Origin: Brachionus manjavacas | Taxonomy: Eukaryota; Rotifera; Eurotatoria; Ploima; Brachionidae | DNA length: 64,000 nucleotides | Direction of reading: 5' to 3' | Assembly (NCBI GenBank): GCA_019054805.1 | Contig: JAHQIY010000004.1 | Location: 930,001-994,000 of the forward strand | In this document: piece by piece, positions 45,001 through 56,176 of the stretch | How positions within the stretch are numbered: position 1 is the stretch's first letter | Layout of the letters: each line of letters begins with the position of its first letter | Position numbers and translations under genes: made by a program | The notes under the pieces: generated by a model | Told to the model about the DNA's origin: nothing | Database searches by the model: none | The model's input: the letters and a program-made list of their open reading frames with translations, nothing else

Positions 45001-48000
45001 CTGTTCTCCTTAAGTTGTTAAGATACCACCTTTTTTGTCTTTCACTAATGTTGTTCTTTTCTGTGAAGAGCCACATATCGCATTAGTGATCTTGAGTAGC
45101 ATATGTAGGCTTATATTTTTGCCAGTACCAAAAAATACCAAAAATTAAAATTAGCATAATATAAGAGAAAAAAAAAAATTGTATATTTTTATTATTATCA
45201 TTTCATATTTTTTTTTTGGACAACCTCTTGTTTTTTTTAATGATTGTACAACACAGTCTACTTGTATAGCTGTTTTTGTATCACATTTTTCTTTTTCCAA
45301 TTATTATCATCAATGTTACTATCTAACAATTCTTTAGTAAATTCACTTAACATTTCATAAGTACATGGTTCTTCATAGACTCTGTTTTTACCTCTTAATG
45401 CTTTGGTGGAGCTTTCTTCAATACTAATCAGTATCGTCTTGATTTTTTTCTTTACGTTTGTTAAGTCTCGGATTTGGACTTTAAGGATTTAAGCCAAGAA
45501 ATAAATAATAATAATAATAAAGTTTTTTTGCTATAATCTTTGGTTTAATCCAAAGATGGAACGCAGTTATCTGCATTATAATAGCCGTTTACAAAATCGT
45601 CTAATTTAAAATATTTGTCTATTCTTTTTCTTGAATTGGTTGATTGTCGGAGCCTCAATTAAATTTTGGCTAAGTTGGTTCCAATTATTGATAACTCGAT
45701 TTTAAAAAAAAATTGACCTTGTTGCACAGTTTTTAACTAATTGTTTCGTTATTAAAAAAGGGTGGCTCCTTGTATCATATAATTTCTGGCAAGGTATAGT
45801 GAAATTCTCTTTGTACCAGTTAACATTGTCAGCACCAGTTTTAATCTTGTATTGTTGGATCAAATCACCGCGAATTCTTCTTTCTTCCAATGTTGTTAAC
45901 TCAAGTTTTTTTAGTCTCGATTGATAATCTAGCTCTTTATTTGAACAAATTATTTTTGTAGCCCTACGTTGTACGCTTTCAAGACGTGAAACATCTTTGC
46001 GAAGAAATGGATGCCATAAATTGAAATAATTTAAGTTTATTTAATGGAATCCGAAGTTATGACAAATAGTTAGTGGTTATATATAAGAGTTGGTTGTTAA
46101 CGTGCCTGCCTGCAGTTAAAACTAAACTATACTTAAAGGAGGACTAAAGAGAAAGAGCGAGAGACGTCAAAACTCAGGTCTTAACACGTTGTAAAACAAA
46201 GATAGATGAAGAAACAGAGTCCTGTTCTTTTGAAATATTGGTTTTTATTATCTTTAATTTTTTATTGCTTTTCGATTAATTCTGTAAAGATCTATTTATT
46301 TATATGTTAATCTGTATCGAGCTAATGCTCCTTAAGAATAAAAAAAATTTTGAAAAAAGAAAAAAAAAGTTTGAAATGTTTAAATATTTAAAAGTTAAGG
46401 AAGAAAAAGAAGAGATCGTTAAGTAGCAAATACACAATAGAGTTGGATATTTGATATATCTTGATTTAAAACCTTCTCTATATTCTTACTCCAGTCTGTT
46501 GACTAATGGAACAGAATGACTCAATCCTGCCCTGGCTTATCTCTCACTCAACTCAAAAAGTCGATTTGAAACTGTTAGTAGTTAAAGTTTATTGAAGGCC
46601 TCTTGGTGTACAATATTGGAGGAGGTATCATATTTCAGCTTCAAAATGAATCGAACTGCTGTATTTTGAATAACTTGTATTTTTTTATGTTAGTTTCAGA
46701 GAATGAATTTAAACAAGGAAAAGTATAATCCAAGATTGATCCTATTAAAGATTTGTAAAGATTACCTAATGTTTTTGGTTTTAAACCCAATTTCCTATTT
46801 GAGAAATATTTTATTGTTTTAAGCCTTGAATTACAGCGCTCTTTTAATTCATCTACCATTGGACCAAAGGTAAGTTATGAGTCCAATGTGATGCCTAAGA
46901 ATTTGACTTATTCCTCATTATTATTAAATTTTTTAGCATTAATTTTAAGGTCAAGATTGATTTTAATTTTATTTTTTTCTCAAAGATCAAATAACATGAC
47001 TTATTAATTGAAATTTTCATTTTCCATTTAAAGAATCATTTTTCAATTTCTTTAAAGAAGTAGTAGCAGTATTATTTTAGTTCAACGAAGCATTACTGCT
47101 AAACTCACTTATTAGTCATTTAATCAAATTGTAAAATTTCTTATAAAAAATCTGAAACTAATTGATTTTTTTGGTTCAAACGGAATTAATTCTGGTTTTA
47201 AGATAATTATTTTTTCTTTATTTTTTGGTATTAAAAATAATTAATTTTTGGTTCTATATAATTATTTTTTGGTACTGACAAAAAAAATTTTAGTTAATCT
47301 AAATGAATTTTTTTTCGAATAAAAAAAAAGACTAAAGGTATTTAAATGTCTGATTTCTTTGGCCAAAAAAAACATTCTTAATCAGAGCGAAAGGATCAAC
47401 AAGAATATTTGAAAAAAAATTTTTCGATGCCTCGACCATTTTACCCCAAAAAAAATCCTTTTTTAATTTTTAATAATTGCTTTAATAAAATTTTATTTAT
47501 TTAGTCAATGATATCTTTTATTTTGCTCAATTTTTCATCATGGTTTCGTTGTAGTGAGGATTGATTTTTTAATGCCATGGTTTAATTTAATTGAACTAAC
47601 TTATAAATAAAATAGATGAAAAAATAGCAAGCTAAATAGAATTAAATCAATTAAGACTATCGATTATTTTTTTTTTACTTACTTCTTCTTTTTTTTGTAA
47701 AAATCACTTTTACCAATTAGATGATAATTTATAAAATTTAATTAAAAAAGTTTTAACAAAATCATAAAAGAAAAGTAGATTTTTTGCCTATTTCAAGTTC
47801 ATGTTCGAATTTAAATATCAAATAAAAATTTTTAGTTTTTAATTTAAAAAAAAAGGTATTTTTTATCAATTTTTTGATGACTAAACATTTTTAAAATGAT
47901 TTGTTTAATCTTTAATTTAAAAGAAAATCATAAAACATTTTGTCTGATGTAAAAATAAAATCCTAATCAATATTTTGAATTTTTATTATATATTTTAATT

Positions 48001-51000
48001 AATTGAAATATCATGTAAAGCCATTATTTAGATAACTTATTCTGGGTTTTATATTGTCTTTAAAGTTTTCAAAAAAAGGTCTTAGAAGAATCAATTGAAA
48101 AAAATGAATTTGTTTTTTTTAATTAAAATTTATTTTAAAAAATAAAAAAGCTTATTTCATAATTTTTTTGAGAATTTAATCAATTAAGTTTTTATCATGT
48201 GATCATGACTATGAATTTCAACTTGCCAATTTTTTAGTTAAATTTTTTTTAACCACAAAATTTTGATTGATAGGTAAATTAATAAAAAATTTTCTTATTT
48301 ACTTTGAATATTTATTTTTTCAGTTATTTTTCTAAAATTGTAAATTTCATTATTCTTACTATTTAAATCAAATTTATTTTTTTGTTTTAATTTTATCCAT
48401 CTTTTTTTCTTAAGTATTTTTCTGGTACTAAAACTCTTTTTTTTGTGAATTAAATTAAAACCAGTGAGTAAATGAAAGTAAGTTCGGAGGCATAAAATTA
48501 AAAAAAACGATCTAATGAAGATTCACTGAATACTCATGTCCTCAGTGTAATTGACATTTTTCTTAAATTTTTCGATAGTCCAATTTTATAATATTTGTTA
48601 CCTTTCATTGCAGCTTATTAATTTAAATCTTTTGCATTAAATATACAAATAAGTGAAGAGTAATAAATTATTCCCAAATTTTTAGCAAATTTACTTGAAT
48701 TCCGGTAATTTTAACGCAAAATTGCAAAAGTGAAAAAAAAGTAAAATTACCGGATTTTAAGTTAAATTCTTTGAGCACAAAAAAGATAAAAAAAAAAGAT
48801 TTTTTAATTTTTCAATTATTTTTTGGAATTAAAAAAAGTGAAAAAAAGTGAATTTTTTCAATTTTGAAATCATTTTAAAAAAAGTTGGAAAATTTTGTTT
48901 ATTTCCAGGATTTTGTCTATTTTCAAGAAAATTATTTTAATAATTTTAAAATATTTTTATATATATACAATATTTTTAAAAATTAAGTTCCTGCTGAAAA
49001 TAACATACGTATTTGAATTATATGGTAAGACTGTAGATCACTTTAGATAGCAAAAGAAATACGTAATTTATTAGTTAATTTTTAAGCTCATAATTCCTAA
49101 AAATATTAAATTTTATCACTTCAGGGTTTGTTTTGAACCTGTTTCCACCATAAAACTTTTGTGTTCATAAGTGTTCCAAATTTCAGCCTAAAATTTATTT
49201 AGCTTAAGGCTTTTTTTTATTTTTCTAAAAAATTTTAGAATTTTTAATCAAAAACTTATCGAATTTTTTAAACTTCTGATGTTGGTATCTGAGAAAACTC
49301 TTTAATTCTAGTCTTGATTAAAGTTAAGTTTTTATTTTTAATGACATTATAAAAAATTTAAGTTTTTCAATTTTATTCGCAAATTTATTTCGAGAAAAAA
49401 AAAATAAATTATTTAAAAAATCTTTTTCTCACAGTAAAGGTCCTTTTTAATGAGCAGTAAAATAGATTTTAGAAATAGTGACATTATTTTCTTGATTTAG
49501 AGGTTTGATGCAACACAAAAATAAAGTACTTGATTTTTACAAGAGAATTGTGAATTCAAAGCCTCGTTTTTGTTGCAATTTATTAACGAGAAAATTTATA
49601 CAGATTTTATAAGCTTGATTTTATAATTTTTACTTTTTTGATAATTTAATATTCAAATAATTAAAATAAAATTTAAAATTCAAAATCTTTTTAGTTAAAT
49701 AATTAAAAATTAAAAGATGTCTAGATATTTAAGACAGATTGGAAAAAAATTGACACAAACAGAATTTTAAAATAACAAATGATATTTGGAATTTTAGTTT
49801 ACTTTGGTAATAAAAGCAAACAAAATTTATCTTAAAAAATGGCAAAACATCCAAAAAATAGATTAGGATTACTTTTTTAATTTTTTAATACAATAATTAA
49901 TTTTTCTTTAATATATTTTATTAGCGAGTTTGAGTTTATTGAGTTTATCTTTTCAGCCTAGAGACTGCATAAAATGATGAAAAATAATTAATTAAAAAAG
50001 AAATAAAAATTAAGCGAACGCATTATTTTTTTCTACTTAATAAAATTACTTACCTAATTTATTTTCGTTTTTAGGAAAAAAATTGATATAATTTGCGGTA
50101 AAATAAAAGAAATATTTGATAACTTGATAAAGTGTTATTAGTTCTTCAGGTTTTTAGAGTCAAAATTCATTTTTTTTGTATTTTACTAAATCAATTGTAA
50201 AAATCCTTTCTGTTCTTTTTGATAATTAAAAAAAAAAATTAATTAATTAATAATTTATACCACATTAATTTTAATTTTAAATAATGCTTCTCAAATCCAA
50301 ACCATGGATCCAACCCGGACCCCGCTTAATTTTTTATATAATGCTTAATAAAACCAATAAGTACAAAAATGAAATTGGTTTTTTAAAGTTCAATCCTAGT
50401 TTTTCCATGAATTAATTATAAATTTATGGTAAAAAAAACAAAAATCACATAAAAAAATATTTTAAAAGCTAGAATAAGTCATTTAGGTATATAAAAAAAT
50501 TCGATTCATATTCTTTTATTTGACACGAATTTACCAGAAACTACAGAAATTAACCGAAAATTCGGTAACTTTTTTAAATTTCTAAAAACCCTTTTGTTTG
50601 GGCCTTTTTGACGTTTTACTATTTTTTACGTAAATTATCAAATAAAATTTTGGTTATAAAAATGGCGATTCCAATAATTACATCAGCTCTGTAATAAAAA
50701 ATAGCACACAATATTTCCTCAAAGAAAATAAAACCTTGACCGTCCATTTCTCCATTTTCGGCAAATTTTGAATCCAAAATTTAGGATTTTCCATTCAATC
50801 CATTTTTTAGTTTCTTTTTTTTTGGTTTTTATTTAAAACCTCTCTTTAAATACCTTGAAAAACCAATAAAACAAAAATTAATCAAAAGGTAAAAAGTTAT
50901 TTCAAAATAGAATAATCAATTAAAAAAAAAGAGGAATATTTAAGTCATTTTGAAGTAAAAAAAGATTTAATTTTTTATTTTTGGCAATTTTTTATATCTC

Positions 51001-51943
51001 CTTATAAACCCTAGTTTTAGGAAAAAAAAATTGTAATTTTATAAATAAGATTGCTATCTTTATGCTAAATTTAAGTTTAATTTTAAAAGTAAATAAATTT
51101 ATTTATTTATTTAAAAATTGAATTAGATTAAAAAATTGATGAAAAAAAAATATCAATTGGGGTCATAATCTCTCTAGTTAAAATGGAAATCTTGATAAAT
51201 CTCTATTCTATTTTTATTCGGAAATGAAAAAGATGATTTCTTTAAGACTTTATTAAATAGCAATTGACCACTTCTTCTCTAGAACAATAATTAATAAAAA
51301 AATTTTCACAATGTTTTTCACTTAAAGTAACGAAAAATATACAAAGACGCTGAATTGACTCAAGTTAGTGATGTAGTCATTGAGAGAACATAATTAATGA
51401 TTAATAAAAATTTTCTTGAAAATTAATGATTAAATTAAAAAAAAAGTCGAGTCAAACGGTCTGGCTTAAACATAGCCTGAAAAATTACATTAAGGATAAT
51501 TAAATTTAAAAAGTTTTATCATTTTATTATTTTTGAAGTTAAATGTAAAAGAAATTCAAATTTTATCGATTTTATGATTGACAATACTTTGCATTCGAGT
51601 TGCTCAGTGCTTCCGAAATGGCTAAAGATCAACAAATAATCCAGGTTTTTGGTACACATAAAGTGAGCAATCAATCTTTATGAATAGGAAAAAAAATTGC
51701 GCAGAACTTTTCTTTAAAATGAAAAATTTATTTCAAGGTCTGTTTCGTTTTACGAAGCAAAAAAATAGATAAATTTTATTTTTTTATTTTCTTTTCTCAA
51801 AGGCTTTGTACGAGCCTCACAACATACGCAAAGCATACTGGAAGTTTTTGCTCAAAATCTCTGACAATCGTTTCGCCCAAGTAAATAGGTTTATATTGGA
51901 CGAGTTTGGCTTGAAATCATCAACAATTGACACAAAAATTTAA
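42035..51943 (+). CDS. TMEM135 / PMP52-family transmembrane protein, six exons
   Basis: Exons at 42035-42158, 42213-42319, 42520-42884, 42935-43574, 43622-43720 and 51803-51943 join in frame to about 491 codons (human TMEM135 has 458). All introns are GT-AG, of 54, 200, 50, 47 and 8,082 nt. TMEM135 is a multi-pass protein linked to peroxisomes and mitochondrial dynamics. Matches run in order: HHWGKECLRSAFTLFIGSFK, SILIERKQRRGLLALYLTNL, FPNGEVLLFAISSAIYGLLF, SHPKCHHRYNCLVY, ENVQLGMFLGCFTL, MIAGFFAGWSMVFYKSS and, in the last exon, RKAYWKFLLKISDNRFAQVN. Residue spacing across exons 3-4 and 5-6 equals that of the human protein, which supports these splice sites. The start ATG at 42035 is the only one in frame. 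AATAAA is at 51972. Exon 4 has a Lys/Arg-rich stretch after VGSGE that is longer than usual. Confidence 0.87.
42372..42474 (+). other. Second, diverged copy of TMEM135-like exon 2
   Basis: Within intron 2 an exon-like segment has an acceptor (TTCACTGCAG) and a donor (GTAAAG). One frame reads openly as ICHSFEPYCPKIWLLAFTTS then FRTSLKLYLACYL. It aligns with the exon 2 product (AFTLFIGSFKKSFRVYASLY then L) through AFT, SF, S, Y and YL, with a 3-residue gap. The DNA itself is strongly diverged. The 3' phase suits exon 3, but the 5' phase is off by one nucleotide from exon 1, so splicing in gives a stop. It is either a decayed alternative exon or has an unseen upstream partner or a sequence error. 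Confidence 0.5.
44600..45130 (-). pseudogene. LINE fragment (region before RT) in the TMEM135-like intron
   Basis: The minus frame reads LLKITNAICGSSQKRTTLVK, DKKGGILTT, then EQVHRLVEHLREVLNRPEPK. This resembles the linker between endonuclease and RT in RTE/jockey-like LINEs (VKD.DG.ILT...E...R..EHF...LN.P.P). One stop lies inside. 45506-45521 is a short (AAT)n run. Confidence 0.5.
45600..46030 (-). pseudogene. CR1/jockey-like LINE C-terminal fragment
   Basis: The minus frame reads WHPFLRKDVSRLESVQRRAT, then RLKKLELTTLEERRIRGDLI, QQYKIKTGADNVNW, and RVINNWNQLSQNLIEAPTIN. This is the same conserved tail as at 2199-2486 (RGDLIQ.YK...G...V.W). A TAA-type break precedes NRVINNW. It lies in the 8-kb intron. 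Confidence 0.65.
46260..47050 (-). pseudogene. LINE RT C-terminal part with 3' UTR
   Basis: From 47050 down: RT post-palm text with VKFLGITLDS, then MVDELKERCNSRLKTIKYFS and GSILDYTFPCLNSFSETNIK. The 3' UTR follows (46590-46260), containing CTTTTTGAGTTGAGTGAGAG and TTCTTAAGGAGCATTAGCTC before an AAATAAATA-type tail. The same RT text occurs at 53690-53990 and the same UTR at 55830-56170, both on the plus strand. So this is one LINE family with at least three remnants in the window. Confidence 0.6.
47051..51802. other. Rest of the TMEM135-like giant intron, no gene
   Basis: Very A+T-rich. 48705-48775 has inverted CCGGTAATTTTA / TAAAATTACCGG-like arms. 50310-50335 contains AACCCGGACCCCGCTTAAT, whose complement matches the G+C patch at 6370-6386. 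The last 20 nt before 51803 form a T-rich acceptor. Confidence 0.45.
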
Positions 51944-52175
51944 TTTATTATTTTTGTTTTATTTATTTCAAAATAAAATTTGATAATTTTTTTTTAAATT
52001 TATTTTTACCTTTGCGAAATAGGATTATTTAAGAGGGGTTGGCAATAAAAAAGAGATAAAATTTTCAGGTAATTTAAATTATTACGAAATATTACGAAAT
52101 TCATTATTTCTGTGTTTTTTCTAGTTTTAAATCTTTATTTTATTCAAATTTTAAAAATTTATTTTAGACACAGAA

Positions 52176-52577
52176 ATGATGGCTTCTATCAAAGGAACGA
52201 TAAATGGTTTAATGTCTGATTCCCAAATACCAGATGGAAGCGTGTTGCGGATTCTTCTATTAGACGGCTCCGATAGGCTTTTCTCATCCGAATCTACTAA
52301 TACAGTGCTGGTGGCCAAGGCGGAAGTGTTCAATCCGAAACAATTTCCCATCCAGTACGAGCTCAAGTTTCCACATCCAGGAAACAGAAAATTTTTTTAT
52401 TATTTGTGTGTTTACATAGAACGAAACTCTCATGTGTTTTATCACAACAAGAATGTGTCAAACTATGGCGCAGATTTGCTAGCCGGAAAAGAATTTGGTG
52501 ATGTGGTGAGCAGTGCTAATAATTTGAAGCTTAGGCGAAGTTTAGATGTTTTTTTGAAGAGTGCTTTTGATGAATAA
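52176..52577 (+). CDS. Small YbaY/YscW-like beta-sandwich domain protein
   Basis: ATG-started frame of 133 codons with a composition clearly less A+T-rich than its flanks. IPDGSVLRILLLD (18-30), VLVAKAEVFNPKQFPIQYEL (44-63), and YYLCVYIERNSHVFYHNKN (75-93) follow the pattern of the YbaY/YscW domain (Pfam putative lipoprotein/YscW: PpGs.l.v.L.D......vla......gqvPipFel.yd......y.v.v.i...g.l.f.n). There is no signal peptide, so a cytosolic location is likely, unlike bacterial lipoprotein members. Function in animals is not known to me. An acceptor-like TTTATTTTAG ends at 52167, 8 nt before the ATG. AATAAA lies at 52630-52635. The YscW-type assignment is by pattern only. Confidence 0.6.
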   Translation: MMASIKGTINGLMSDSQIPDGSVLRILLLDGSDRLFSSESTNTVLVAKAEVFNPKQFPIQYELKFPHPGNRKFFYYLCVYIERNSHVFYHNKNVSNYGADLLAGKEFGDVVSSANNLKLRRSLDVFLKSAFDE

Positions 52578-53121
52578 ACTATTGAGCTCGTGAAGAGTCA
52601 TCGATAAATTTTGTAAATAATTTTTTTTGAATAAATTAGAAATTTAATTGATTTTTGTTGATTTTATTTAAGATTTTTTTTCTAAATTTTTGTTGATATT
52701 TCGGCAATATTTTTTTTCCATGGCAAATGTTTGGATTTTACTCAAAATATAAACATTTAATACTTTTAATAAGGAATTAAAATTTGAATCAAAAGTGTGA
52801 AAAGGAAATCATAATTGATTTTTTTTCTACTTAATTATGTACTAAGTAAGAGGAATAGAATCGAAAATTTTAATTTGAAATGAAAATTATTTTTAAATTT
52901 AAAATCAATAACAATATTTATCAAAAATTATAATAGTTTATGAGCTATCTATTTGAATTTATTTCAATAAAGAGCTTTTATAGAATAATAGAAACAAAAA
53001 AACATTAATTCAAGACATAAAATAATTGATTATAGAAATAAAGATTATATGAAGGAGAAAAAAAAAGTAATGGATTTTTAAATTTTTAAAGTGAATCAAT
53101 TATCCCATCATGTTTTTTTCC
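52578..53121. other. A+T-rich DNA, no gene
   Basis: 3' flank of the small gene; nothing else recognised. Confidence 0.5.
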
Positions 53122-53303
53122 AGAGTTGCTTAAAACTCACAAGTCTTAGGCCAAGTCCAATTTCGGATTTTTTTTTCAAAAGTCTGAGCCAAAGACCTCT
53201 ATTTTTTAAAAAAAAAGTCCAAGTCATTATTCTAAATACATAAGTATTTTTTATAAATTTTAATCTTAAATTAATTTATTTTTTATTTTTTAACATATCT
53301 GAG

Positions 53304-53602
53304 GATGCATCAAAATGTTTGCTCGGATACATTGTTTATGTATTCATTCAAAAATATTTTGTTGGAAGATAAATATATATATCCCAGGATACATGTCAGG
53401 ATACGAATTTGAGTAACTAGATATTTTTATTAATTGTATTAATATCCTATGATACAAAACAAAAAAAAATGAAAAAGCTGGAAAAACACACTAAATTAAG
53501 ATACATATTTGATTCATATAAGTATAATTTTTTTATATAAAATTTTATTTTTTTGATTCACAAAATATATATTTTGTATTCTGGGATACATTTTGATGCA
53601 TC
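53304..53602. repeat. Nested MITE with GATGCATCAAAATG ends
   Basis: GATGCATCAAAATG (53304-53317) and CATTTTGATGCATC (53589-53602) are perfect inverted copies. GGATACAT/ATGTATCC repeats occur throughout in both orientations, extending somewhat beyond these points. Confidence 0.55.
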
Positions 53603-53689
53603 ATCAAATACATATTCAATGTATCCTGGTGTACATGTCCAAAATGAGGTAAATGATACTCATCTATATCTTAAATTTTAATTTACTGT

Positions 53690-53990
53690 TAGACGAAATT
53701 AAAGAACGCTGCAATAAAAGGCTAAATATTATAAAGATTTTGTCAAACAAATAATGGGAAATTTATTAAAATAAAATACACTAGGAAATTTATTAAAATC
53801 TTTTGTCCGATCAATTTTAGACTATTCTTTTCCTTGCTTGAACTCATTTTCAGAATATGATATCAGAAAAATACAAGACTACATTTAATTTTTTATAAAA
53901 TTTGCTAGATCAGGCTTTAAATCAAAAAATTAATATACCAATGGGTTATCTAATTAATAACGATCTGCCATATTTTAGAATTTTCTTGCA
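53690..53990 (+). pseudogene. LINE RT C-terminal fragment
   Basis: The plus frame reads LDEIKERCNKRLNIIKILSN, then FVRSILDYSFPCLNSFSEYD, matching the LINE at 46260-47050. Stops and a duplicated stretch (GGAAATTTATTAAAATA, twice) interrupt it. Confidence 0.6.
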
Positions 53991-54639
53991 ATTTTAGCAT
54001 TAAAGTTTTCGGATTCATTGAGCGCAAAAAAAATCTCACGATCATGTTAAGTAATAAAAAATTAATTGGACTACATTGCATTATTTTTTTTTAAATAAAA
54101 GTCTTTCAATGGGGCTTTTGAAAAAAAAAAAGTCCGGATTTGGACTTTCTTGAGACTTGTGACTTATAAAAAACTCTAATTTTTATAAAGATTTGTTCTA
54201 TAAAAAATTAATAAATAAAATTTCGTGACATGGTGCATTAAGCCGACATATACCTTTTTTTGAAAACAAAAAAATTCCACTTTTCCACCAAATCAAAAAT
54301 TTTTTATTATCAATATTGGTTCAATTTTGGTCATTACTTCAATGACTAGAGTGGTGTCGTAATATTCTTTGGAATAGGTCCATTCTGTTCAAGGCTCAAA
54401 TAATAATTTACTTTTTTGCTAAATATTTGCATAGATTTAAATTAGTTAAAATTGGAAGAAAAAGAATACTACTAATAATAAAAACAATAACAATATAAGC
54501 TACAGCAAGACTAGCTTGCGGAGGTGGCCTACTAGGAAGTCACCTATGGTAGCTCCTAGCACATTACACATAGAAAAGTACTGAAAAAAGAAATACTGTT
54601 TGAATTTTAGGATTAAGTTTATTTAAAATAAGAGCCAGG

Positions 54640-55650
54640 ATTACAGATGGAAAAAGGTGTATAATAATAAATAAATTTTATAAATAGATGCTCATGTTCA
54701 AGATTGACAACAGCGGCATATTCCAGGTAGGGTCTTACGTAGGCACAATATAGGACCCTTCATGTATCTATGGTTTATCAATATCTAAATGATTTTTTCA
54801 ACTGGCCGAGAATTCCTGTAGCTCTGCTCACTTGATTTTTAATGTGAATAGAAAATTTCAAGTTACATGAAAACGTTACTCCCAGATCCTTTTCTGAGTC
54901 GACAAAAGCTAGTGTGCTCCTGAACTCGTCTTTCCCCATCAGTAGTTCGGATTGGGCGTATATGTTCTTACCGGACCTGCTGAATTCAATTGCCTTGCAT
55001 TTGCTCACGTTGAAGAGCATACGCTACGTGTTCGACCACTCGGAGAGTGCGTCGAGGTCATGTTGCAGTTTGAAAAGGTCACTGGGGCTGCGTATTATGA
55101 CAATTAGTTAACTGTCATCGGCTAATAGTTTGACTAGGTGGCTGACCACCGCTGGCATGTCATTGATGAAGATGACGAACAGAAACGGACCTAGGATGCT
55201 ACCTTGAGGGACCCCATTAGACACATAAATCCAGTCAGCAATGCGCCGATCCATCACTACCCGCTGCTGCCTTCTTGACAAGAAGTCGCTGACCTAATCG
55301 ATAATGCCTGGACAGAACCAGCGCCGCAACCAGTTTGGCTCTTAATGACGCGTGGCAAACTCTGTTGAAGGCCTTTGCAAAGTCGAGGAAGACCACTTGG
55401 ACGTGGAATCCCCTATCAATGCCATCGCTTATGCGGTCCACCGTCTCCAGTAAATTAGTGACTACTGACTTCCTCGGGACAAAACCGTGTTGTTCCGGTA
55501 CGTTCCCTTTGTTGCTGTAGAGGTGATCCATCATCTCTTACCATACGCTTTATCAACTTGCAGGGATTTAACGTCAAGGAGATAGGTCTCTAGTTACCAG
55601 AAGCACTCCTGCTACCTTTCTTGAAGATGGGGCAAATAGAATACAAAAAA
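54640..55650 (-). pseudogene. CR1/jockey-type LINE reverse transcriptase, degenerate
   Basis: From 55650 down: PIFKKG, GN.RPISLT, HGFVPRKSVVTNLLETVDRI, VQVVFLDFAKAFNRVCHASL. Then near 55200-55080 come a GPFLFVIFINDMPAVVSHLV stretch and an LADDS catalytic box. Next is MLFNVSKCKAIEFSRSGKNI, and DSEKDLGVTFSCNLKFS, to about 54778. The Asp pair is present but the frame is broken by stops. Less A+T-rich than its surroundings, so probably a younger insert. It is a relative of the LINE at 2199-3985 (KSVVTNLL, SRSGKN). Confidence 0.75.
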
Positions 55651-55829
55651 AAAATAAATTCTTCTAGCTAAGTTTTAAAAGAAAAATATTATTTCATTAT
55701 AAATTTAAAAATTGTGATGACATGTTTAAAACCAAATAATAATGTCGTAAAAAAAAGATCAGACATAAACTATAGTATAAATTAGGCAGGCAACTAGACA
55801 CTATGACTTAATGAACCTTAATTTCTGAC

Positions 55830-56170
55830 AGTCTCGAAACGACTTTTTGAGTTGAGTGAGAGATTAGTTGGGACAGGACTGAATCATTCTTTTCCATTGA
55901 TTGTCAGACTGGTGGAGGTATACAAAGAAGGTTTCGAATCAAGATATACTGAATAACAATTCCATTGTGTAATTGCTACCTTACTATTTCCTCTTTTTTT
56001 CATGAAGCTCATCTATGTAAACAAGTGTCACATGTAACACCTTATTTCAATATATGTCTTTTTGACTTTCTTTTCATTTTATTTTAGCTTATTTAACTTT
56101 ATTTTTTATTTTATGATTAATTCTTAAGGAGCTCTAGCTTGATATAGAAAACAAATAAATAGATAAATAT
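55830..56170 (+). repeat. LINE 3' UTR, solo copy
   Basis: CGACTTTTTGAGTTGAGTGA, GGTTTCGAATCAAGATATAC and TCTTAAGGAGCTCTAGCTTG occur in the same order as in the minus-strand 3' UTR at 46590-46260, ending in AAATAAATAGATAAATA. It abuts the mariner-like element on its right. Confidence 0.6.
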
Positions 56171-56176
56171 TTTTGA

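Larger units (their letters stand above)
53122..54180. repeat. Composite element with ~60-bp imperfect inverted ends
   Basis: The left end GAGTTGCTTAAAACTCACAAG and the complement of the right end GAGTTTTTTATAAGTCACAAG match imperfectly and continue into TCCAA.T.CGGA and CAAAAG. Within lie a nested MITE (53304-53602) and a LINE RT fragment (53690-53990). The ACAAGTC/AAGTC motifs relate it to the hAT-like family at 3373-3693. No clear target duplication. Confidence 0.45.
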
